Positions 1 to 8,703 of a DNA stretch of 32,340 nt are shown piece after piece. Source of the stretch: Ponticaulis sp. (GTDB lineage Bacteria > Pseudomonadota > Alphaproteobacteria > Caulobacterales > Hyphomonadaceae); the NCBI GenBank assembly GCA_002701295.1, contig NZUJ01000030.1, forward strand, positions 1 through 32,340, read 5' to 3'. The notes beneath the pieces were generated by a model. That model saw only the letters and a list, made by a program, of their open reading frames with translations. It had not been told where the DNA came from and searched no databases. The position numbers were made by a program, and so were the translations under genes. Each line of letters opens with the position of its first letter. The stretch's first letter is position 1.

Positions 1-492
1 CGAAATCGGGACGGCAATCCAAAACACGTTATCCTGCGAACGGCCTGGGTGTTCTCGCCCTACGGCAAGAATTTCGTAAAAACCATGCTGACGCTTGGCA
101 AATCGCGTGATGAACTCAATGTGGTTGCAGATCAGGTCGGAAACCCGACCTATGCGCCGGATATTGCCGATATTTCGCTGGCAATCGTCAAAAACATTCT
201 CGCAAATCCTGAAGATGAAACGCTCTACGGAACGTTCCACCTGACAAATTCAGATCACATCAGCTGGTGTGGATTTGCGCAGGAAATCTTCAATCAATCA
301 TCTGAAATGATGGGAATATCGTGTTCTGTGAACGCGATCCCGTCATCCGAATATCCAACGCCAGCCAAACGGCCGGCATTTTCGAAGCTGGACTGTTCCA
401 GCCTGGAAAAAAGTCATGGGATTGAGCGCCGTCATTGGAAACTGGCATTGACGGACTGCCTTGAGGCGCTCAAGCCTGAGTTCACATCCTGA
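1..492 (+). CDS. rfbD: dTDP-4-dehydrorhamnose reductase, C-terminal part (gene cut by window edge)
   Basis: This is the C-terminal half of RmlD/RfbD, which uses NADPH to reduce dTDP-4-dehydro-L-rhamnose in the last step of dTDP-L-rhamnose synthesis. The frame is open from base 1, and the first residues (VILRTAWVFSPYGKNFVKTM) match the family segment ILRTxWVYSxxGxNFVxTM. The next stretch, DQVGNPTYAPDIAD, fits the conserved DQxGxPTxxxDLA motif. A GTG at 49 is only an internal codon. The Rossmann nucleotide site and the catalytic Tyr-Lys pair should lie upstream of the window. rfbA follows 29 bases downstream on the same strand, consistent with an rfb/rml operon for surface polysaccharide. Confidence 0.9.
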   Translation, partial: RNRDGNPKHVILRTAWVFSPYGKNFVKTMLTLGKSRDELNVVADQVGNPTYAPDIADISLAIVKNILANPEDETLYGTFHLTNSDHISWCGFAQEIFNQSSEMMGISCSVNAIPSSEYPTPAKRPAFSKLDCSSLEKSHGIERRHWKLALTDCLEALKPEFTS

Positions 493-521
493 CCTGTTAG
501 AGTATTTTAAGGGAGAGTTTC

Positions 522-1421
522 ATGAAGGGGATCATTCTTGCCGGCGGTAGCGGAACCCGCCTGCGTCCGATCACACGCTGCGTCTGCAAGCAGTTGTTGC
601 CGATCTACGACAAGCCGATGATCTATTACCCGCTTGCAACTCTGATGATGTCAGGCATCAAGGAAATTGCGATCATCACGACTCCTGATGACAAAGCGAT
701 TTTTGAAAAACTCCTCGGAACGGGCGAAAGCTGGGGCATCAGCCTGACTTATATCGTTCAACCGTCTCCGGATGGTCTCGCTCAGGCCTTTATCCTTGGC
801 GAAGAATTCATTGCTGGCGATGCCTGTGCTCTTGCGCTTGGCGACAACATTTTCGTTGGTGCCGGCATGCGTCAGGTCATGTCAGACGCTGTTGTGAATG
901 CTGACGATGGCGCGACGGTTTTCGCCTATCAGGTCAACGATCCTGAGCGCTTCGGCATCGTGACGTTTGATGAAAACTACAAGGCGACATCTCTGGTCGA
1001 GAAACCAAAAGATCCGAAGTCCAACTGGGCGGTGACGGGCCTCTATTTTTATGACAACCGCATTGTCGACTTCGCAAAACAAGTGAAACCTTCTGATCGT
1101 GGCGAACTCGAAATTACCGATGTGAACCGCATGTATCTCGAACTCGGCGCACTGAAAGTTCAGAAAATGCAACGCGGATTTGCCTGGTTCGATACCGGAA
1201 CGCCAGACAGTCTCATTGATGCTGCCGACTTCGTTCGTTCGCTCGAAACACGTCAGGCAATGAAAGTTTGCTGTCCTGAGGAAATCGCCTTTGAGATGGG
1301 CTACATCAACTCAGATCGCCTCAGAGAACTCGGCGAAGCGAGCAAGAAAACGTCTTATGGGCAGTATCTTCTCAAGCTCGCTGCTTTGGCGGACGCAGAC
1401 GAACTCGAATATCAGAGATAG
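522..1421 (+). CDS. rfbA: Glucose-1-phosphate thymidylyltransferase
   Basis: RmlA/RfbA joins glucose-1-phosphate and dTTP to give dTDP-glucose, the first step of dTDP-L-rhamnose synthesis in the cytoplasm. The 299-residue length is normal (about 290). The N-terminus carries the nucleotidyltransferase signature [11 protein letters not shown] (residues 8-18), followed by [15 protein letters not shown]. Further matches are LALGDNIF, the [20 protein letters not shown] segment and [10 protein letters not shown]. The ATG is preceded by GGGAGA (about 511-516). In the usual GVSKQLLP segment Val-Ser is replaced by Val-Cys (CVCKQLLP), a small variation. It lies directly after rfbD. The order D then A means rfbB and rfbC, if clustered, are upstream of the window. 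Confidence 0.95.
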   Translation: MKGIILAGGSGTRLRPITRCVCKQLLPIYDKPMIYYPLATLMMSGIKEIAIITTPDDKAIFEKLLGTGESWGISLTYIVQPSPDGLAQAFILGEEFIAGDACALALGDNIFVGAGMRQVMSDAVVNADDGATVFAYQVNDPERFGIVTFDENYKATSLVEKPKDPKSNWAVTGLYFYDNRIVDFAKQVKPSDRGELEITDVNRMYLELGALKVQKMQRGFAWFDTGTPDSLIDAADFVRSLETRQAMKVCCPEEIAFEMGYINSDRLRELGEASKKTSYGQYLLKLAALADADELEYQR

Positions 1422-1475
1422 TCGGCAGATTTTCTGCCGCCTAATTTCCAACTTCATAGTGCCGGAGGTCTGACT

Positions 1476-3008
1476 TTGACCCTTTCCAAACTGCAGTCAC
1501 ACGCTGAACGCCTGTCTGGTGAGTCTCTGTCTACCCTGTCGGCAGGCCGAACAGACGCGAAGTCTTTCGCTGCAGGGTGGATGGTCAGCACAGCTCGCCA
1601 GTTTCTGGATGACGAAACGGAAGCAGGCCTCGCAGAACTTGCAGAAGAAAAACAGATTGAGCAGGCCATCTCGGACCTGTTCAGCCTGGTCAAAGTCAAC
1701 CCATCGGAAGGTCGTCCGGCTACGCACTGGGCGCTTCGCGCACCAGCGAATACGTCAGACGAGGTTGAAGCCGTACGCTCGACACTCGACCCTGCCCTCG
1801 AATTTGCAGAGGCAGTCAGGTCTGGTGGTCGCTTCACACATGTATTGCATCTGGGTATTGGTGGCTCAGATTTCGGCCCTCGCCTGATTTACGACGCGCT
1901 GAAGGATACCAATCCAACCGCGCTGAAGATTGAATTTGCTGCGAATGTCGATCCTTTGGACCTCGACCGCGCACTCTCAGTGCTCGACGCTAAAACGACT
2001 CTGGTCATTGGTGTTTCGAAGTCGTTCTCTTCTGAAGAGACAATGTATAATCTCAATCGGGCACGAGACTGGGTGAAGGCGTCAGTCGGTAGCGATTGGC
2101 CAGAGCACTTCGCGCTCGTCACGGCCTCCCCTGACAAGGCTCAGAAATGGCTCGGCCGCGAAAGCGACCAGCTTTTCGATATGCCATTGAGCGTAGGCGG
2201 ACGATTTTCATTGTGGTCGACGGCTAGTCTCGCCTGCATGATTGCGTTTGGGCGCGAGACATTTCAGTCGTTTCTTGATGGCGCGCATGAGATGGATGAG
2301 CATGTGCGCACGTCTGACCTGAAAGACAATCTCGCTCTGAAGCTCGCATTGGTCGATTACTGGAATATGACCGTCCGTGGCATTCATTCGAACATTGTGC
2401 TTGCCTACGCAAACGCGCTCAGAATGCTGCCTACCTATCTCCAGCAGCTGGAATTGGAATCAAACGGCAAATCAGTCGGCCCGGATGGGAAACCGGCACC
2501 GACACGCACCATTTCCGGCCTCTGGGGCGGAGAAGGAACAATCGGTCAACATTCCTATCACCAATGGTTGCACCAGGGATCTGCCGATATTGCCGCTGAG
2601 TTCATCATTGCTCTGCATGCGGGTGCGGAACCTGATGGCAACCGAGCTTTGGTCTCACATGCGCTTGCTCAAGCAGAAGTTCTGTCCAACGGTTTGTCTG
2701 AGAGTGAAATCACCGCCGAGGAACCGGGGCTGGACCCGGTCATCGTGAACCAGAAAGTCATGCCCGGCGGTAAGCCTTCAATCCTGCTCGTTTGCAAAGA
2801 CTTCTCGGCGCAACGACTTGGCAGTCTGATCGCGCTTTACGAGCACCGAACCTTCCTGGCAGGTCGGTTGTGGGGCATTAACAGCTTCGACCAATGGGGC
2901 GTTGAACGGGGTAAAGTGCAGGCTGGTAAAATCAACAAAGCCCTGCTCGAAGGCGCATCGGTTGCGGACCCAGTCACAACCAACTTCATCGAGTATCTTT
3001 CAGAATAA
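1476..3008 (+). CDS. pgi: Glucose-6-phosphate isomerase
   Basis: PGI interconverts glucose-6-phosphate and fructose-6-phosphate in the cytosol. At 510 residues it is slightly shorter than the E. coli enzyme. The phosphosugar-binding SKSFSSEET is at residues 181-189. ESNGK at 328-332 supplies the catalytic base Glu328, and GQH ends at His359, so the Glu-to-His spacing of 31 equals that of the mammalian enzyme. NSFDQWGVE near the C-terminus is the second PGI signature. The start is TTG at 1476, supported by GGAGG at 1464-1468 with a 7-base spacer and no better upstream codon. It lies 54 bases after rfbA, so glucose-phosphate supply may be co-transcribed with nucleotide-sugar synthesis (inferred). 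Confidence 0.95.
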   Translation: MTLSKLQSHAERLSGESLSTLSAGRTDAKSFAAGWMVSTARQFLDDETEAGLAELAEEKQIEQAISDLFSLVKVNPSEGRPATHWALRAPANTSDEVEAVRSTLDPALEFAEAVRSGGRFTHVLHLGIGGSDFGPRLIYDALKDTNPTALKIEFAANVDPLDLDRALSVLDAKTTLVIGVSKSFSSEETMYNLNRARDWVKASVGSDWPEHFALVTASPDKAQKWLGRESDQLFDMPLSVGGRFSLWSTASLACMIAFGRETFQSFLDGAHEMDEHVRTSDLKDNLALKLALVDYWNMTVRGIHSNIVLAYANALRMLPTYLQQLELESNGKSVGPDGKPAPTRTISGLWGGEGTIGQHSYHQWLHQGSADIAAEFIIALHAGAEPDGNRALVSHALAQAEVLSNGLSESEITAEEPGLDPVIVNQKVMPGGKPSILLVCKDFSAQRLGSLIALYEHRTFLAGRLWGINSFDQWGVERGKVQAGKINKALLEGASVADPVTTNFIEYLSE

Positions 3009-3108
3009 TGAGTGACGCTGACCATCTGATCTCGGCTTCTCACATTTTACTGAACCGCACTTCCACACTTTTTTCGTTCGTCATGCTGACTGCACCCAGA
3101 GATAGACT

Positions 3109-3708
3109 ATGCCAGCTGGAAAGCTCCATTTTATGTACGCCGCAATGAACGCAGGAAAATCCACGCTCCTGCTACAGATGGCGCACAACTATCGAGAGAT
3201 GGGTATGCAGGTGATGATCTGGTCTTCAGATCAGCATGAGGTGAACGAGTCAGGTGAACTATTCGTGGAGTCGCGTATCGGCCTTCGAGAACCGGCCAAT
3301 GTCTACCATAAGGACACGCCAATCCGGGACATGATCAAGGAGGCGCATTCGCAATCTGAATTGAATGCCGTATTCGTTGATGAGGCACAATTCCTGACAC
3401 CTGATCAGGCATGGGAACTGGCGCTCGTCGCCGATGACCTGAACCTGCCGGTCTATACTTTTGGTTTGCGGACTGACTTTCAGGGACATTTGTTCGAAGG
3501 TTCCGCGACACTTCTCGCGATTTCGGATGTCATCCAGGAAGTCAAAACGATTTGCCATTGCGGCAGGCCGGCAACCATGACAGCACGACGCGACGCGGAA
3601 GGAAATTTTGTTCGCACCGGCGAGCAGATCAGCATTGCGAAATCGGATTATGTTTCACTTTGCCGAAGCCACTGGCTTCAAAGTATTGAGAGGGAAGCTG
3701 CAAACTGA
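3109..3708 (+). CDS. tdk: Thymidine kinase (TK1-type)
   Basis: This enzyme phosphorylates thymidine with ATP in the pyrimidine salvage pathway. The 199-residue length is typical for tetrameric type II thymidine kinases. The P-loop MNAGKS is at residues 13-18, and VDEAQFL is the Walker-B-like segment with the catalytic glutamate. A structural zinc site is visible as CHC (Cys149, Cys151) plus CRSH (Cys185, His188). It follows pgi by 100 bases on the same strand, with no clear hairpin between them, so it could be co-transcribed or have its own promoter. A candidate terminator follows at 3743-3770. Confidence 0.95.
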   Translation: MPAGKLHFMYAAMNAGKSTLLLQMAHNYREMGMQVMIWSSDQHEVNESGELFVESRIGLREPANVYHKDTPIRDMIKEAHSQSELNAVFVDEAQFLTPDQAWELALVADDLNLPVYTFGLRTDFQGHLFEGSATLLAISDVIQEVKTICHCGRPATMTARRDAEGNFVRTGEQISIAKSDYVSLCRSHWLQSIEREAAN

Positions 3709-3742
3709 ACGCTAAGTTACAACGCTTTCCGCCTCTGGTGCA

Positions 3743-3770
3743 CAAAATGGAGGACGTGTCCTTTTTTTTG
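3743..3770 (+). terminator. Possible intrinsic terminator after tdk
   Basis: A perfect 12-base palindrome AGGACGTGTCCT (3751-3762) runs straight into eight T residues (3762-3769). A run of A bases upstream (3744-3747) can pair with the T tract. The core stem is short (AGGA/TCCT with a CGTG loop), so efficiency is uncertain. Confidence 0.4.
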
Positions 3771-3806
3771 AAAAAAATTGGAATCGGGAAGTTGAACAAA
3801 CAGAAC

Positions 3807-3855
3807 GACCTGATAGGTCATAACTGCTCATTTCAAAGATAAATGATTGAAATGA
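3807..3855. promoter_or_regulatory. Paired inverted repeats upstream of cysD
   Basis: Two inverted repeats lie in the 5' region of cysD. The first is GACCT-GAT-AGGTC at 3807-3819. The second is TCATTTCA at 3828-3835 paired with TGAAATGA at 3848-3855 across 12 bases. Both precede the likely GTG start at 3880. They could be operator half-sites for a sulfur regulator or an RNA hairpin in the leader. I do not recognise either as a known binding site, and no clear -35/-10 pair stands out. Confidence 0.35.
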
Positions 3856-3879
3856 AACCTGGATACAGTGGGGATTAAT

Positions 3880-4782
3880 GTGAAGTACCTAACCCATTTG
3901 GACCGCCTCGAAGCGGAAAGCATGCACATCATGCGGGAAGTGGTTGCAGACGCCGAGAACCCGGTAATGCTCTACTCTGTCGGTAAAGACAGTGCGGTCA
4001 TGCTGCACCTGGCGATGAAAGCCTTTTACCCGAGTAAACCTCCATTTCCGCTTTTGCATGTCGACACGACCTGGAAATTCCGCGAAATGATCGAATTCCG
4101 TGATCGTCGCGCAGAAGAGACCGGTCTCGAGCTGCTGGTTCACATCAACCAGGAAGGTGTTGATGAAGGCGTTGGCCCGTTCACACACGGATCAGCCCTG
4201 CACACCGACATCATGAAAACGGCTGCTCTGAAGCAGGCTCTGAACAAATACAAGTTCGACCTCGCATTCGGTGGCGCTCGCCGCGACGAGGAGAAATCCC
4301 GCGCGAAAGAGCGTATCTGCTCGTTCCGTTCAGCAGAACATCGCTGGGACCCGAAACAACAGCGCCCTGAACTGTGGAACCTCTACAACACGCGCATTCG
4401 CTCAGGCGAAAGCATTCGTGTATTCCCGCTGTCCAACTGGACCGAACTGGATATCTGGCAGTACATCCGTCGCGAAAAAATCGAGATCGTTCCACTGTAT
4501 TACTCCGCCAAACGACCGGTCGTTGAGTGGGAAGGTACGCAAATCATGGTCGATGATGACCGGATGCCTGAGGACCTTCGCAAGACCGCGGTTGAGAAGT
4601 CTGTTCGCTTCCGTACGCTCGGCTGCTACCCGCTGACCGGTGCTGTCGAGAGTGAAGCTGACACGCTGGAACAAATCATTCAGGAAATGCTGCTGACAAA
4701 ATCTTCCGAACGCCAGGGACGCGTCATTGACCGCGACCAGAGCGCGTCGATGGAGAAGAAGAAACAGGAAGGATACTTCTAA
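3880..4782 (+). CDS. cysD: Sulfate adenylyltransferase subunit 2
   Basis: CysD is the catalytic ATP-sulfurylase subunit, making APS from sulfate and ATP together with the GTPase CysN. The protein opens with [19 protein letters not shown] and has the PP-loop [12 protein letters not shown], the [16 protein letters not shown] segment, [15 protein letters not shown] and a C-terminal [10 protein letters not shown], all typical of the family. GTG at 3880 is preferred because GGGGA at 3870-3874 sits 5 bases upstream. An in-frame GTG at 3868 would add four residues. About 300 residues is the usual length. Its stop is one base from the cysNC start, so the two are translated as a pair. Confidence 0.93.
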   Translation: MKYLTHLDRLEAESMHIMREVVADAENPVMLYSVGKDSAVMLHLAMKAFYPSKPPFPLLHVDTTWKFREMIEFRDRRAEETGLELLVHINQEGVDEGVGPFTHGSALHTDIMKTAALKQALNKYKFDLAFGGARRDEEKSRAKERICSFRSAEHRWDPKQQRPELWNLYNTRIRSGESIRVFPLSNWTELDIWQYIRREKIEIVPLYYSAKRPVVEWEGTQIMVDDDRMPEDLRKTAVEKSVRFRTLGCYPLTGAVESEADTLEQIIQEMLLTKSSERQGRVIDRDQSASMEKKKQEGYF

Positions 4783-4783
4783 G

Positions 4784-6688
4784 ATGTACCAAGATGATCT
4801 CATCGCCAGTGACATCACGGCGTATCTGGAAGCTCACGAGAACAAGTCTCTTCTGCGCTTTATCACATGCGGATCGGTGGACGACGGTAAGTCGACCCTC
4901 ATCGGACGGATGCTCTACGACTCCAAGATGATCTTCGAAGATCAGCTGGATGCTCTGGAATCTGACTCCAAGCGTGTTGGCACACAAGGCGAAAACATCG
5001 ACTTCGCCCTGCTCGTGGACGGCCTTGCTGCCGAGCGGGAACAAGGCATTACGATCGACGTTGCCTACCGTTTCTTCTCAACTGAGAAGCGGAAGTTCAT
5101 CGTTGCCGACACCCCAGGTCACGTCCAGTACACACGGAACATGGCGACCGGTGCATCCACAGCGGACCTCGCCATCCTTCTGATCGATGCACGTCGCGGT
5201 ATTCTTGAACAGACACGTCGTCATTCGTTCATCGCGTCGTCTCTGGGCATCAAAAAGCTCGTACTGGCCATCAACAAGATGGACCTCCAGAACTATGAAA
5301 AATCCGTCTTCGATGACATCGAGGCCGATTTTGTGGAGTTCGCAGAAGAGCTTGCACCGGATATCGAAATCCAGGCGATCCCGATGTCTGCGCTTGAAGG
5401 CACAAACATCACGACACGCTCTGACAAGACGCCATGGTATACGGGCCCTGCGCTCATGGAATACCTTGAGACAGTTCCTGTTGATGATGACCGTCTCGCC
5501 AAGCCATTCCGCCTGCCGGTTCAGTATGTGAACCGTCCGAACCTCGATTTCCGTGGTTTCTCTGGTCAGATCCCGTCTGGTACAGTGAAGGTCGGTGACC
5601 GCCTCAAAACGCTTCCAAGCGCAAAAGAGACCACGGTCACGCGCATTCTGTCCGGCGACAAAGACGTTCAGGAAGCCATGGCTGGCGAGTCCGTCACGAT
5701 CTGTTTCGCAGACGAAGTCGACACTTCCCGCGGCGATCTGATCTGTACGGCCGAAAGCCCTGCCGAAGTGGCAGACCAGTTCCAGGCGCGCATCCTGTGG
5801 ATGTCAGAAGACAAGATGCTTCCAGGGCGTCGCTATCTTCTGAAAATTGGGTCGAAAATCGTGTCCGCTCAGGTCAACGAGACCAAATACAAGATCGACA
5901 TGTCAGACCTGCAAGACCGCCCTGCGCGAGATCTTGCGCTGAACGAGGTTGGTGTCTGTACGCTGTCTCTCGATCAGAGTGTTCCATTCGACCCGTACAA
6001 TGAAATCCGTGAAACTGGCGGCTTCATTCTGATCGACCGTTTGACCAACAATACTGTGGGTCTGGGTCTGATTGACTTTGCCCTGCGTCGCGCTGGCAAT
6101 ATTCACTGGCAATCTGTCGATGTGAACAAGCAGGCACACTCCGCTCAGAAAGGTCAGAAACCAGCAGTTCTCTGGTTCACCGGTCTGTCAGGCTCTGGTA
6201 AGTCGACCATCGCGAACGCGCTGCAGAAGCGCCTCTTCTCTGTGGATCGCCACACCTACCTCATGGATGGTGACAATGTGCGCCACGGCCTGAACCGTGA
6301 CCTTGGCTTTACTGACGCTGACCGTGTGGAGAACATTCGCCGCGTTGCTGAAGTATCCAAGCTGATGGCCGATGCCGGTCTGATCACGCTCGTCTCCTTC
6401 ATCTCTCCATTCCGCTCTGAGCGTCGCATGGCCCGGAACATGATGGACGAAGGTGAATTCATCGAAATCTACATCAACACGCCACTGAGTGTTGCTGAAG
6501 AACGCGATGTCAAAGGCCTCTACAAGAAAGCCCGTGAAGGCAAGATCAAGAACTTCACAGGTATCGACAGCCCTTACGAGCCGCCGCTCGATCCGGAAAT
6601 CACGATCGACACCACGGCAATGACAGCTGATGAAGCCGCCGAGAAAATCCTCGACGAGCTCAAAGCCAAGGGTATTCTGGAAGCCTGA
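4784..6688 (+). CDS. cysNC: Bifunctional sulfate adenylyltransferase subunit 1 / adenylylsulfate kinase
   Basis: A 634-residue fusion of CysN, the EF-Tu-like GTPase that drives APS formation by CysD, with CysC (APS kinase, APS to PAPS); in rhizobia it is called NodQ. GTPase motifs are G1 GSVDDGKS (30-37), G3 DTPGH (109-113) and G4 NKMD (164-167). The kinase domain starts near residue 450, with P-loop GLSGSGKS at 467-474 and the family segments DGDNVRHGLNRDLGF and SFISPFRSER. Both halves look intact. The ATG at 4784 is chosen over upstream in-frame codons because GGAAGGA lies at 4767-4773 and it leaves a one-base gap to cysD. A strong terminator follows. Confidence 0.95.
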   Translation: MYQDDLIASDITAYLEAHENKSLLRFITCGSVDDGKSTLIGRMLYDSKMIFEDQLDALESDSKRVGTQGENIDFALLVDGLAAEREQGITIDVAYRFFSTEKRKFIVADTPGHVQYTRNMATGASTADLAILLIDARRGILEQTRRHSFIASSLGIKKLVLAINKMDLQNYEKSVFDDIEADFVEFAEELAPDIEIQAIPMSALEGTNITTRSDKTPWYTGPALMEYLETVPVDDDRLAKPFRLPVQYVNRPNLDFRGFSGQIPSGTVKVGDRLKTLPSAKETTVTRILSGDKDVQEAMAGESVTICFADEVDTSRGDLICTAESPAEVADQFQARILWMSEDKMLPGRRYLLKIGSKIVSAQVNETKYKIDMSDLQDRPARDLALNEVGVCTLSLDQSVPFDPYNEIRETGGFILIDRLTNNTVGLGLIDFALRRAGNIHWQSVDVNKQAHSAQKGQKPAVLWFTGLSGSGKSTIANALQKRLFSVDRHTYLMDGDNVRHGLNRDLGFTDADRVENIRRVAEVSKLMADAGLITLVSFISPFRSERRMARNMMDEGEFIEIYINTPLSVAEERDVKGLYKKAREGKIKNFTGIDSPYEPPLDPEITIDTTAMTADEAAEKILDELKAKGILEA

Positions 6689-6711
6689 TCGGGCAACAGA
6701 CTCCGAAACAC

Positions 6712-6745
6712 AAAAAAGCCTGCAACATCCGTTGCAGGCTTTTTT
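6712..6745. terminator. Bidirectional rho-independent terminator
   Basis: The perfect stem GCCTGCAAC / GTTGCAGGC (6718-6726 and 6731-6739) with an ATCC loop is flanked by six A and six T residues. It therefore works on both strands. It sits between the convergent cysNC and tetR-type genes and should stop both. Confidence 0.9.
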
Positions 6746-6769
6746 CTTTCGTCGAACCAACTCAATAGA

Positions 6770-7363
6770 TCAGGAAGCTGGCGCTAACACACCTCTCAGA
6801 AATGCGGTCAGCAACGGGTTCAGACTGGCCTTGTGTTGCTCTTCTGCTGACCGGCCAGGCGCCATCATCGTCCCAAAAAAGACAGCCATACATGCATCAG
6901 CGACAATGTCGGCATTGGTCAATCCAAGCTTGCTTGCAAAGACATTGGTCAGTTTGGTGCGGATCGCACTCCGTTGAAACTGGACGCGCTTTTCAACAGC
7001 GGGATTGCGTTCGCTTTCGGCGATGATCTCGAAGTTCAAACGCGATTTAAAAATCGATCCAACACCATTCAGATGCGTCTCGAGCTGTGCGATCACGCCA
7101 TCCGCAAACTTATCGGCCTGCAGGTTTTCCAACTCGGAAATCCGGTCAAGTGACGACTGGATCTCGCGATCAACAATGGCCTCGATGATGTCATCCTTGT
7201 TTTTGAAATAATGATAAATGTGCCCGGAACTCATCTGAGCGCGATCCGCGATTTCAGCCATACCGGCGCGGTGAAACCCCTTTTCAACAAAGCACTCAGA
7301 CGCAGCATCAAGCACCTGATTTCTGCGTGCTATTTGCTTGGCTGAAAGCGGTTCTGCAGTCAC
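6770..7363 (-). CDS. TetR/AcrR-family repressor, probable regulator of the adjacent RND pump
   Basis: A 197-residue one-domain regulator. The N-terminal TetR helix-turn-helix spans about residues 10-60: ARRNQVLDAASECFVEKGF, then AGMAEIADRAQMSSGHIYHYFKNKDD. The C-terminal part is the variable ligand-binding and dimerisation domain. The start is GTG at 7363 with GGGA a few bases upstream. It is divergent from an RND efflux operon, and the 103-base shared region holds a perfect palindrome at 7421-7438. This is the classic arrangement of AcrR/TtgR/MexZ-type repressors that release the operator on binding a drug or hydrophobic ligand. The ligand cannot be inferred. Confidence 0.88.
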   Translation of the reverse strand: MTAEPLSAKQIARRNQVLDAASECFVEKGFHRAGMAEIADRAQMSSGHIYHYFKNKDDIIEAIVDREIQSSLDRISELENLQADKFADGVIAQLETHLNGVGSIFKSRLNFEIIAESERNPAVEKRVQFQRSAIRTKLTNVFASKLGLTNADIVADACMAVFFGTMMAPGRSAEEQHKASLNPLLTAFLRGVLAPAS

Positions 7364-7395
7364 GGAATTATCCCTATAATTTGATCACAGCGATC

Positions 7396-7438
7396 TTGAC
7401 TTGTCGCGCTGCAACATTAGTTAGAATGCTCATTCTAA
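7396..7438. promoter_or_regulatory. Probable TetR operator and efflux promoter region
   Basis: TTAGAATGCTCATTCTAA (7421-7438) is a perfect inverted repeat with 8-base arms and a 2-base centre, the right size for a TetR-type dimer. TTGACT at 7396-7401 is a plausible -35 for the efflux operon. TAGAAT (7422-7427), inside the palindrome, is a good -10 sequence, but the spacing of 20 is longer than ideal. Binding here would block the efflux promoter. The repressor gene begins 58 bases away on the other strand. Confidence 0.65.
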
Positions 7439-7466
7439 TATTGCAACCATTGTCGGGGCTAAAACA

Positions 7467-8693
7467 ATGAAGTCTGTCCAGATCCGCGCGCGAAAGACTT
7501 CTGCGGTTTCGGTCTCGATTGTGAGCGCATTGCTCCTGACAATGACAGCGTGTTCTGGTGGCGAGCCTGAATCCACAGGCGCCCCTGCAGGCCGACCGGC
7601 AGCGCCTGCTATCTCTGTAAGCACGGTCCGGATGGTACCCCAAACCGTTCAGAGTGTAAGAGAACTCACGGGCCGTGCGCGTGCATATCAGGAAGCTGAA
7701 ATCCGCCCTCAGGTAACTGGCCTCATTCAAACGCGCCTGTTTACAGAAGGCCAACAAGTCAAAGCCGGTGATCCGCTTTATCAGATTGATGCTGCCGAGT
7801 ATCGCGCCGCTGTTCAGAGCGCCGAGGCTTCGCTTGCCGGCGCTGAAGCCAGTTTTGCCGAAGCAAAAGAAACCGCCGAACGCTTCCGGCGCCTGGCGGA
7901 AATCAATGCCGTTAGTCAGCAGGATTACGACTCTGCAGTCGCGACAGCAAAACGCGCTGAAGCCAATATTGGCATCAGCAAAGCGGCTCTGGCGCGCGCG
8001 CGTATCGATCTTCAGAGAACAACTGTTCGCTCGCCGATCGATGGTCAAATCGGGCGCTCTTCGGTAACGCCAGGCGCCCTCGTGACGGCCAATCAGGCCA
8101 CATCGCTTGCGCGCGTCCTTCAACTCAATCCGATCTATGTTGATATGACAGCTGCGAGTTCTGAGGTCCTGAAATGGAAACAGGACGTCGCGCAGGGCCG
8201 TATCCGAACAATGTCGGATGATGGCGTGGGTCGAGTTGCGGTGACCATCAAACTCGAGAACGGCATGGAAATGCCTGAGGAAGGCCAGCTTGGCTTCAGC
8301 GAAGTCAATGTTGATGAGAACGCCGGAACCGTGATTGTTCGCGCGGTTGTTCCGAATGACGACACACTTTTGCTGCCAGGCATGTTCGTGTCAGCGAACT
8401 TTCCGGCAGGCCTGTATGAGAACATCTTCCTTGTTCCACAACGGGCCGTGCAACGCGATCAACGTGGTGAGCCTTATGTCTTCATCGTGGGACCGGAAAA
8501 CAAAGCGGCATTGCGGGAAATTTCCATTCTGGAATCCAATGGCCCCAACTGGATTGTCACGAGTGGACTGACTGAAGGCGATCAACTGATTACAGGTGGA
8601 CTGCAGTCCGTTCGCGAAGGCGCATCGGTCAATGCCAGCACTGCCAGCTCAACCGACCAGGCGGCAAGCCTGCCCGTGGCAACTACGGAATAA
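7467..8693 (+). CDS. RND efflux periplasmic adaptor (AcrA/MexA-type membrane fusion lipoprotein)
   Basis: This 408-residue adaptor links the inner-membrane pump to the outer-membrane channel. The N-terminus is a lipoprotein signal, with hydrophobic residues about 11-25 and Cys29 after MTA. Then come the lipoyl/barrel-sandwich half motif (EIRPQVTGLIQTRLFTEGQ), an alpha-helical hairpin rich in Ala/Glu (about residues 115-165), and the second half motif (TTVRSPIDGQIGRSSVTPG). The beta-barrel region ends near LLPGMFVSANF. It is the first gene of a three-gene operon controlled from the palindrome upstream. The next gene starts 10 bases after its stop. Substrate range cannot be read from the sequence. 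Confidence 0.93.
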   Translation: MKSVQIRARKTSAVSVSIVSALLLTMTACSGGEPESTGAPAGRPAAPAISVSTVRMVPQTVQSVRELTGRARAYQEAEIRPQVTGLIQTRLFTEGQQVKAGDPLYQIDAAEYRAAVQSAEASLAGAEASFAEAKETAERFRRLAEINAVSQQDYDSAVATAKRAEANIGISKAALARARIDLQRTTVRSPIDGQIGRSSVTPGALVTANQATSLARVLQLNPIYVDMTAASSEVLKWKQDVAQGRIRTMSDDGVGRVAVTIKLENGMEMPEEGQLGFSEVNVDENAGTVIVRAVVPNDDTLLLPGMFVSANFPAGLYENIFLVPQRAVQRDQRGEPYVFIVGPENKAALREISILESNGPNWIVTSGLTEGDQLITGGLQSVREGASVNASTASSTDQAASLPVATTE

Positions 8694-8703
8694 CGAGACA
8701 CTT

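Noticed and set aside
6188..6760. 190-codon antisense frame across the end of cysNC
   Set aside because: It reads through the terminator and mirrors the kinase domain; no independent start signal or family.
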